Assembly (NCBI GenBank): GCA_039105265.1
Contig: JAPFFF010000002.1
Location: 9,362,001-9,426,000 of the forward strand
Length of the DNA: 64,000 nucleotides
Reading direction: 5' to 3'
Origin: Tritrichomonas musculus
Taxonomy: Eukaryota; Parabasalia; Tritrichomonadida; Tritrichomonadidae
The position numbers and the translations under genes were made by a program. Below, in pieces: positions 43,464 through 50,404 of this stretch. Every line of letters starts with the position of its first letter. The first letter of the stretch is position 1. Below the pieces are notes generated by a model. It did not search any database, had not been told where the DNA came from, and saw nothing but the letters and a program-made list of their open reading frames with translations.

Positions 43464-44124
43464 TTAATGAATTGGTAAAAAATTCTATTTTTTTTAAATG
43501 ACTTTTGATAAACATTAATATCTGAAAATCACATTAGTAAAAGATCTTATTAATTATGAAATTAATATTAAAATGAAACATTAATTATTTTTTTATTTTT
43601 TATATATTAATATATCAAAAATATTCAAAGATATTAAAACTAAAAAAATTTTTTAAAAATTTTAGATTTAAATCAATGATTTGAAATTTAATCCTTTTCA
43701 GAATTTTTACGTCTTTCTGATATTGAAAAGGATCTATGAGTAGGATTTAATAGAGAATATGTTATTTTTAGAAATTAATGATCATATGATAAAAAGAGAA
43801 ATTAAATGAACATGTTGCTGTTTATGTTCATATAGCAGAAAATGTCCATATTGAGGAAAATCTCGGTAAGATAAATGCGTTTAATAAAATTTATATTAAA
43901 ATTTAATTTAAATAAAAATATTACTTTTTATAAATTTAATATGTGTAGGCTCACTAGCATTTTTGACTAATTTTTATATGATTAGATAGATCATTTATTG
44001 CTATAAATTAATATTCTAAAAATAGTTCAAAAGTATGAATAATAAAGTTTAGATTTGCATTTTAATATTTTTTATTTTATTCAAAAAAATTGAAAGAAAG
44101 AATTAAAAATTGAATAGCAATTGA
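43464..44124. other. AT-rich spacer with a 10-bp-stem inverted repeat
   Basis: ATCCTTTTCA at 43691-43700 is perfectly complementary to TGAAAAGGAT at 43724-43733, and inner TCAGAA/TTCTGA words extend the stem. It lies between the divergent promoters of the His-rich gene and the RCC1-kinase gene. No coding sequence was found. Confidence 0.5.
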
Positions 44125-45606
44125 ATGAAAAAAAATCCTTGTGAAGCACAAGGATTTGGTGAAAATCGTAACTGTCAAATCAGTCCTTCAATTCCCAAAC
44201 AAAATCTTCTCAAAATTACAAATATTCCAATCAAAGATAATAAAATTATTACATGGTCATCGATTTCAGCTGTTTGTGGTCAAGGATATAGTCTTTATTT
44301 ACTCTCAAATCCAAATTATGAGTTAAATCGACTTGCATTTTCTATATACGATTGTCCAAAAGAAGATTATCCTCTTTTTATTGACGTAAAAGATATGTAT
44401 CCAATTTCACTTTTTGGCGGTCGTTACCATTCAGCTGCCATTGATTCATATGGTGAAATAATTATTATACGTCCTTGTGTGGAAGGTTGGGAGCCTAGTG
44501 TTGATTATGAAATTGGATTTTTGCCAGACAGCAGAGCTGTTAGCATTGCTTTCAACGAGTTCTTTTGTATCGCACTCGGTGAAAATGGCCAAGTTTATAA
44601 ATCATATTTAACAGATGAATTAAAGTTCAAAAAAGTTCCTGAACTTGTTGGAAAAGACATTGTTCATATATCTGGCACGTCTGATCATTGTTTTGCGGTA
44701 ACTCAAGATGGAAAAGTTTTCGGTTTTGGTTCAAATTCTTGTGGTCAGCTTGGTGTTGCAGGTATCAAAAGTTATGATATGTTTACTGAAATTAAAACTT
44801 TGAGTATATATAAAATAATTGCTGCTTATGCTGGTGTGAATCATTCACTTTTTCAAACTATTGATGGAAATATTCTTGCATGTGGGAATAATTCTAAAAA
44901 TCAACTTTTGCAAAATATTAAAAATGATGAATGCATTTTTATGCCAACTCAAACAATTGTAAGATGCAATGCTTCATTTTGTATTGCAGGTTACAATGTT
45001 TCTGTAGTATTTATGAATCATGTCCCAGAAAACTGTCCAAATAATTTGGTCCCAATTAAAAAGTTTCAAAGAAAAGAAAAGATTAATGAAATCAAAATTC
45101 TTAGCTCAGAAGAAATTCATAGTTTGCATATAATCCGTGAAATTAGTATTGGTGGAAATGGTAAAGTTCTTGAAGTTGAAGGAGATGAAAAATATGCACT
45201 AAAAATAATGCTCATTCAAGATTGTAGTATTGAAAAACAGCAGAAATTTTTGGGTGAATACGAAAAACTAAATATGCTCTCTCATCCAAATATTATTAAA
45301 ACATATGGTATCTATCTTAGTGATGAAACTACACCATTCTCAATTTTACTCGAATATTGTCCAAGCAACATTCAAAATGAAATAAAAAAAGATTCTCTTT
45401 CCAAAGTAGACATTATTAAATACATCTACCAAATTGTTGAAGCAATGAAATATGTTCACTTTAACAAAATAATACATCGCGATTTAAAGCCTCTTAACAT
45501 TTTAATTGGAAAAGATAATTTAATTCGTGTATGTGATTTTGGAATATCCAAATTGATGAAAAAGTTGATGTATATTCGTTTGGTGTTTTATTATACTTTA
45601 TGCTAA
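44125..45606 (+). CDS. RCC1-repeat protein kinase (5' part of a broken RCC1-kinase-Rab gene)
   Basis: From ATG 44125. Residues about 60-300 form RCC1-like propeller repeats (HCFAVTQDGKVFGFGSNSCG QLG near 190-215; HSLFQTIDGNILACGNNSKN near 245). A kinase domain starts near 330: a G-loop-like GGNGKVLEV, ALKIM with the ATP lysine, LNMLSHPNIIKTYGIY, HRDLKPLN (451-458) and DFG (471-473). About five residues after DFG the frame shifts and ends at 45606 (KKLMYIRLVFYYTLC). The activation segment and APE motif are missing, and the rest of the C-lobe continues in another frame at 45570-45790. RCC1-kinase fusions of the NEK8/9 type act in mitosis and cilia; here the kinase is broken. Confidence 0.8.
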   Translation: MKKNPCEAQGFGENRNCQISPSIPKQNLLKITNIPIKDNKIITWSSISAVCGQGYSLYLLSNPNYELNRLAFSIYDCPKEDYPLFIDVKDMYPISLFGGRYHSAAIDSYGEIIIIRPCVEGWEPSVDYEIGFLPDSRAVSIAFNEFFCIALGENGQVYKSYLTDELKFKKVPELVGKDIVHISGTSDHCFAVTQDGKVFGFGSNSCGQLGVAGIKSYDMFTEIKTLSIYKIIAAYAGVNHSLFQTIDGNILACGNNSKNQLLQNIKNDECIFMPTQTIVRCNASFCIAGYNVSVVFMNHVPENCPNNLVPIKKFQRKEKINEIKILSSEEIHSLHIIREISIGGNGKVLEVEGDEKYALKIMLIQDCSIEKQQKFLGEYEKLNMLSHPNIIKTYGIYLSDETTPFSILLEYCPSNIQNEIKKDSLSKVDIIKYIYQIVEAMKYVHFNKIIHRDLKPLNILIGKDNLIRVCDFGISKLMKKLMYIRLVFYYTLC

Positions 45607-46499
45607 GCAAAGGTGAAATGCCCAAAATCACCATAATTCAAGTTGGTACAGGTAAAAAAGCGGAAATACCTGAAACATTTACCGAATTTTTACGAGAATT
45701 GATCAACAGTTGTTGGGATTTCGATCCAAAACAGCGTCCAAGTTTTTCAGATATTCTTCAAATGCTTCATTATAAGGATTTTAAACTTTTTGATTTAAAT
45801 GATCACGAAATAAATGAAATTCACAATTTTGTAGAAATGTACTCAAAAACAATTCCAAGATGCTTTAAAGAAAATAAACCAGATACTAAAATCAAACCAC
45901 AAGAAGAAGAAAAAAAGTTTGAGAATATTAAAATTTTAGTTATTAGAGATATGGATGCTGGTGACACTTCGTTTATACGAAGATATTATAGGGATATTTT
46001 TAGTGAGTCTTACAAATGCACTATTGGTGTTGAATTTGCTGAACATATAATTGATTGGAATTATAATACTAAATGTAATATTCAAATGTGGGATATTATT
46101 GGGCAAGAATTGTATGGAAATCGTTTGCCTGTATTTTTAAAAGAAAGCTATGCTGCTTTTATTGTTTTTGATGTTACTCGTCCAAAAAGTCTTGATGTAG
46201 CTGTTCAATGGAAAGAAGAAATCGATAAATTTGTTTGTACTAATAAGAAAAAACCAATTCCAGTCGTTTTAATTGCTAACAAAATCGATTTAATTGAAAA
46301 TAATTTATTTTTTGTCACAAAAGAACAAATCGAGAATTTTGTTTCAGAAAATAATTTTGTTGCATATTTTAGAACATCTTGCAGGTTTAGGGCAAATGTC
46401 AGAGAAGCAGTAAATTTTCAAATAAAATATATCTTGACAAATGATATCAAGCCTCTTGAAACTGATGCATCACAAAATAATGAAAAAGATGGCCTTTAA
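45600..46499 (+). CDS. Kinase C-lobe remnant fused to a Rab32-like GTPase domain
   Basis: Continues the kinase of the preceding gene: just before its ATG the frame reads VDVYSFGVLLYFML, and the late kinase motif INSCWDFDPKQRPSFSDI lies at 36-53. After a linker, residues about 108-285 are a Rab domain closest in pattern to Rab32/38: YKCTIGVEFA (switch I), WDIIGQE (164-170), AAFIVFDVTRP, NKID (227-230). The P-loop, normally GxxxxGKT, reads RDMDAGDTS (116-124), so the phosphate-binding lysine is an aspartate and nucleotide binding is doubtful. There is no C-terminal prenylation cysteine. With 44125-45606 this is one RCC1-kinase-Rab gene, now split. Confidence 0.75.
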   Translation: MLSKGEMPKITIIQVGTGKKAEIPETFTEFLRELINSCWDFDPKQRPSFSDILQMLHYKDFKLFDLNDHEINEIHNFVEMYSKTIPRCFKENKPDTKIKPQEEEKKFENIKILVIRDMDAGDTSFIRRYYRDIFSESYKCTIGVEFAEHIIDWNYNTKCNIQMWDIIGQELYGNRLPVFLKESYAAFIVFDVTRPKSLDVAVQWKEEIDKFVCTNKKKPIPVVLIANKIDLIENNLFFVTKEQIENFVSENNFVAYFRTSCRFRANVREAVNFQIKYILTNDIKPLETDASQNNEKDGL

Positions 46500-46595
46500 C
46501 CAAACAAAAAATGCTTTATTTGTTAGCCAACAAAAATAATAATAATAATAAAAATATTCTCTAGATATTTTTAATATGAAATTGTTGAAAAATTA

Positions 46596-46826
46596 TATGA
46601 TTTTTTTTGTCATATGTAAAGTTTGTCTATTAATTGGAAAGTGATTTTTTTTTCCAACCCCACCACCACCAAATAATAGGTCAAAATCTTAAAAAGTGTC
46701 TGACAAAAACAAATTAAAAATGTTGATAATCAATTCAGCATTTGTAATATGATTAGAAAATACAAGAGTCAAATTTTATTCATTTCATGTTACTTTCCAA
46801 TTATATATCGGACAAACTTTATCATA
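46596..46826. repeat. Imperfect inverted repeat, arms about 35 bp
   Basis: TAAAGTTTGTC..TAATTGGAAAGT at about 46617-46643 is mirrored as ACTTTCCAATTA..GACAAACTTT at about 46791-46820. The loop contains CCAACCCCACCACCACC. It sits 100 bp past the Rab-like stop. It could be a hairpin in the 3' region or a small inverted-repeat element; no target duplication was found. Confidence 0.55.
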
Positions 46827-47058
46827 TATATGATTTTGCCAAAATATTTTCTTATGATATAACAATAGTATTCACGAGTATTTTGAATTTTCAATTTGTG
46901 ATAAAGATAAATGATCTCCAAAAAAGTCTTTGAAAAAATTGAATTGGTATTCAAAAAAATTGTGATAAGATATAGAAATCAAATTTCAAAACTAATTTTC
47001 AAAATAATATTATTATTTGATTGTAAAAATTACTTACACACAATATTCATTTTTAGGT

Positions 47059-47178
47059 TTTTTAAATAACGATATTGTTGGATTCATTGGTGACATTAAT
47101 ACTCAACTTAATGAAAATATTCCAATTTCTCATCATCGAAATATTCGTACATTAATGGAATATTTTTCGCTTAACTAA
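47059..47178 (+). pseudogene. Short 3'-end coding fragment, family unknown
   Basis: A 39-codon segment ending in a stop reads FLNNDIVGFIGDINTQLNEN then IPISHHRNIRTLMEYFSLN. It has balanced, protein-like composition unlike its AT-rich flanks but no start codon. It may be the stranded 3' end of a lost gene or an exon. Support is weak. Confidence 0.3.
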
Positions 47179-47459
47179 AAAAGTTGCTTTCAATATTTTA
47201 AGTATTGGTTGGTATTTTTTGAATAATCTCATATAATAAGTTTGTTTTTTCAATGAATTCAAAAAGTAGCCTTCGATATTTGATATATATAGATAAGCAA
47301 AAAAAAAAAAAAAACTTTCATAACTTCCTTATTAAACTGTATTATAGTAAAATATGTAGGGGAAATTTGAGTAATCTTGTTTGCCTGCAAGCAAATCTCA
47401 GTAATTTTTTTTTTTTTTTTTTTTTTTTATCTTTCGTAAGGAAAAAAAAAGTAAAAAAT

Positions 47460-47533
47460 CTCTTCTCGTGTGGATCGAACACACGACTTCCCGATTAACA
47501 GTCTGACACTTTAGCAAACTGAGTTAGGGAAGA
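47460..47533 (-). tRNA. tRNA-Asn (anticodon GTT), with stem mismatches
   Basis: A cloverleaf can be drawn on the minus strand. Acceptor TCTTCCC/GAGAAGA has one C-A mismatch. The D arm ACTC/GTGT has one T-T mismatch. The anticodon loop CTGTTAA gives GTT, on a stem TCAGA/TCGGG with one A-G mismatch. The T arm GTGTG-TTCGATC-CACAC is perfect. Three mismatched pairs are more than expected for a functional gene, so it may be decayed or unusually tolerant. Long homopolymer T tracts flank it downstream on the plus strand. Confidence 0.75.
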
Positions 47534-47767
47534 AGTCTATTATCATTTTTATATATCGGTTTTTCTTTTTCTTATTATTTTTTTAACTTTTTTTCATCTT
47601 ATTTTTTATTTGTAATTAATTATGCATATATAGTTACTTTTTTTTACATTATTAATATTATATCAACGTTAAAGAAAAATTTCATTCATTCCTCCTATTT
47701 AGATTTAAAAGGTATGGAATGAATTTTAATAAAATTGTAAAGTATTCAAATCATCATCAGAATTAAA

Positions 47768-48895
47768 ATGGAAATTCTAGAATATGTCAATCAAAAAAAG
47801 ATTCTACAAGAACATTTACTTACTTTTATTGAGAATGAAAGTGATGATAATGAAGATTATGAAAAGTTGACGAAAATTTTTGAAAAACAAAATATTTCTA
47901 ATAATCGAGATGAATTTTTATCGTTTCTTTACTTATTAATAAAAATTATTGATAATCATAAGCGTACCAAAGATTTCTTTAAGAAAATCGAGCAAATTCT
48001 TCTTTATTTTCAAGAAGATATTAAGGAAAAATTTACCAATGCTGAAAAAATCGAAATTTTCAAGAGTAACAACCGAATATTTCTATTTCTTATTAACACT
48101 GAACTAATTGCATCCGATGAAACCTTTTTTGACTTCTTTGACAAATATGATTATTTAATTGAGCCTGGCAAGTTTCATTATTTTTATCCAGAAATCAAAA
48201 AATTATTTGATTCAGAAACCAGAAAAATGATTGAAAAAGATATTTTAAAGCAAGATCCAGACATTTTTGAAAATTTTGATAAAAAACGTCAAAAAGCAGA
48301 AAATGACACCTACATTGCCGAACTGATACGCGAAGATTTGATTGATGAGTTTATTATGTATGTTAATCAGACCAATTATCCATTAAATAATCGAATCAAA
48401 CATTCAATATTTGAAACAAACGCGTTTTTAATTGAAGACAAAGAGCCGACATTAATTGAATATTCTGCTTTTTTTGGCTCAATTCAAATTTTTCAATATT
48501 TGAGATTGAACAAAGTCAATATAAGGCAATCATTGATGCTATATGCAATTCATGGAAATAATGCTGATATGATTCATCTTCTTGAAGAAAATGGTGTAAA
48601 ATTTGATGAAAGATGCCTTCGAGAATCAATCAAATGTCATCACAAAGAAATCACAAATTACATCCAAAACAACTTAAATAGCAAGGAATTAAAAATAGAA
48701 AAAGATTTCGATGACAATGTTATTTTATATTGTTTTCAGAATTGTAATTATGAATTCTTCCCTGATGATCTTTTTAGTTATTATGTCTTGTTTTATTCGT
48801 GCAGCTTTAATTACATAAATCTTTTGAAACTTCTTTTAAAAGAAAACAAGTTAGATATCAATCATACAATAATTTCAATTGTTCAATTTAGTTAA
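47768..48895 (+). CDS. DUF3447/ankyrin protein, 5' part
   Basis: A 375-residue open frame from ATG 47768. It has the full DUF3447 architecture: a helical N-terminus to about 170, AENDTYIAELIREDLIDEF, PTLIEYSAFFGSIQIFQYLR, LMLYAIHGNNADMIHLLEEN, ESIKCHHKEITNYIQNN, then the first ankyrin half (INLLKLLLKENKLDINHTII). It stops 40 bp later. The next ankyrin repeat resumes, in a different frame, at about 48980 and leads straight into LRRs. The break falls at exactly the ankyrin position, after LDIN, where the gene at 25984 enters its 25-bp array, so this may be a family-wide intron or weak point. A TCATCATCA word lies 9 nt upstream of the ATG. Confidence 0.85.
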   Translation: MEILEYVNQKKILQEHLLTFIENESDDNEDYEKLTKIFEKQNISNNRDEFLSFLYLLIKIIDNHKRTKDFFKKIEQILLYFQEDIKEKFTNAEKIEIFKSNNRIFLFLINTELIASDETFFDFFDKYDYLIEPGKFHYFYPEIKKLFDSETRKMIEKDILKQDPDIFENFDKKRQKAENDTYIAELIREDLIDEFIMYVNQTNYPLNNRIKHSIFETNAFLIEDKEPTLIEYSAFFGSIQIFQYLRLNKVNIRQSLMLYAIHGNNADMIHLLEENGVKFDERCLRESIKCHHKEITNYIQNNLNSKELKIEKDFDDNVILYCFQNCNYEFFPDDLFSYYVLFYSCSFNYINLLKLLLKENKLDINHTIISIVQFS

Positions 48896-48976
48896 ATACA
48901 ATTCAACAATGAGTTTATAAAATAATGTTTGTTAATAATAATTTTTTATAATAATGAAATCCCAATTTTTTTTTAA

Positions 48977-50149
48977 GTTTTTTTTTTTTATATTTCTGCA
49001 TTGAGACTTGCTGCTGACAATAATAATAATGAAATCGTTAATATTTTATTATCACAGCCTGGTATTGAAATCAAAGATTCATGCTTTAAAAAATGCAATG
49101 TGTTGAAGGAGATAACAATTCCTTCTTCGGTTATGAAAATTGGAAAGGAATCTTTTTACGAGTGTTCGTCATTAATGAAAGTTATCATTCTTTCAAATGT
49201 ACCGAAAATTGAAACCAAAGCTTTTTTCAATTGTTCATCGCTTACAGAAGTAACTATTCCTTCTTCTGTTATAGAAATAAGCGACTATTGTTTTTCAGGT
49301 TGTAAATTTCTTGTAAAAGTCATTCTTCCAACATCACTAAAAGTCATTGGCTCACATTCATTTGATGGATGTTTATCACTTGTTGAATTGACAATTCCAT
49401 CGTCAGTTACTAATGTAGGAAACTCGGCATTTGAAAAGTGCCAATCATTGAAGAAGGTTGAAATTTCATCTTCTCTCGAAATGATTGATTATTCAACTTT
49501 TGAAGGATGCAAGTCGCTTGAAGATCTCGTTATTCCTTCATCAATTAACGCAATCAAACATTGTGCCTTCAAAGAATGCAAATCACTGAAAAAAGTAGAA
49601 ATTCCTAATTCTGTTGTTGCTCTAAAACAATCTATTTTTTCAGGATGTTCGTCGTTGGTTGAAGTAGCAATTCCTGAGTCAATTACTGAACTCGATGCAT
49701 TTACTTTTAATGAATGCTCATCGTTGGCAAAAGTATCACTTCCAAAGTCTCTTGAGTCAATTGGAAACTGCTGCTTTAATAAATGTAATAAATTGGAAGA
49801 AATTGTAATTCCTGTAAATGTCAAATTTATTGGAAGTCATGCTTTTTGCCATTGTGAATCGTTAAAAGTTGTGAATATTCCTCCAAATGTTACTAATATT
49901 GATTCTTTCACATTTGCAGAATGCAAATCACTGGAGTCTGTTTCCCTCTCCGATAAAACAATTAAAATAGAAGAATTTGCTTTTAATAATTGCACATCGT
50001 TGAATAAAATTGTAATTGGCGATGTTCTTCGTTTTATCGGTTATTGTGCTTTCAAAGGTTGCACGATGCTAAAAGAAATACGTATTCCAGTAAAAACTGT
50101 ATTAAAAGGTGAAATATTCCCAGAAACTACAAAGATCTCAAAATTATAA
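48977..50149 (+). CDS. Ankyrin end plus BspA-type LRR domain (3' part of the DUF3447 gene)
   Basis: Open from 48977 with no ATG near its start. It opens with a poly-Phe stretch from a T run, then SALRLAADNNNNEIVNILLS (an ankyrin repeat) and passes directly into about 15 BspA/TpLRR units of 23 residues. The typical unit reads KVEIPNSVVALKQSIFSGCS SL. It ends in a short basic tail at 50149. It follows the DUF3447 frame by 80 bp in the correct order, so the two most likely form one DUF3447-ankyrin-BspA gene, joined by an unrecognised intron or split by a frameshift in the T-rich tract. BspA repeats bind proteins and occur on the trichomonad surface or inside the cell; with no signal peptide here, an intracellular role is likelier. 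Confidence 0.8.
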   Translation, partial: VFFFYISALRLAADNNNNEIVNILLSQPGIEIKDSCFKKCNVLKEITIPSSVMKIGKESFYECSSLMKVIILSNVPKIETKAFFNCSSLTEVTIPSSVIEISDYCFSGCKFLVKVILPTSLKVIGSHSFDGCLSLVELTIPSSVTNVGNSAFEKCQSLKKVEISSSLEMIDYSTFEGCKSLEDLVIPSSINAIKHCAFKECKSLKKVEIPNSVVALKQSIFSGCSSLVEVAIPESITELDAFTFNECSSLAKVSLPKSLESIGNCCFNKCNKLEEIVIPVNVKFIGSHAFCHCESLKVVNIPPNVTNIDSFTFAECKSLESVSLSDKTIKIEEFAFNNCTSLNKIVIGDVLRFIGYCAFKGCTMLKEIRIPVKTVLKGEIFPETTKISKL

Positions 50150-50404
50150 AAACTTTTATATTAAAATCTTTGAAAATAATCAACTCAATTTTGAAATAAA
50201 TAATTATTAGTTTTAAATGATAAATTGAAAATTGAGTTGTATGCAAAAATGACTACCAGTTTATCTTTTTTAATAACAATTTATTATAAAATTCAACTAT
50301 TAGAAATTGATCTGCCCTTAAATAAAGTTTAAAATATTATGGATAAAAAATTTTTTATTTATTTATAATATTTCAATACATTTAAAAATTTTTTTGTAGT
50401 TTTG

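Noticed and set aside
44141-44326. Alternative frame inside the RCC1-kinase gene
   Set aside because: It lies within the RCC1 coding region in another frame and lacks any recognisable pattern.
47253-47498. Open frame running through poly-A and poly-T tracts up to the tRNA
   Set aside because: Lys and Phe runs from homopolymers and overlap with the antisense of the tRNA-Asn gene; not coding.
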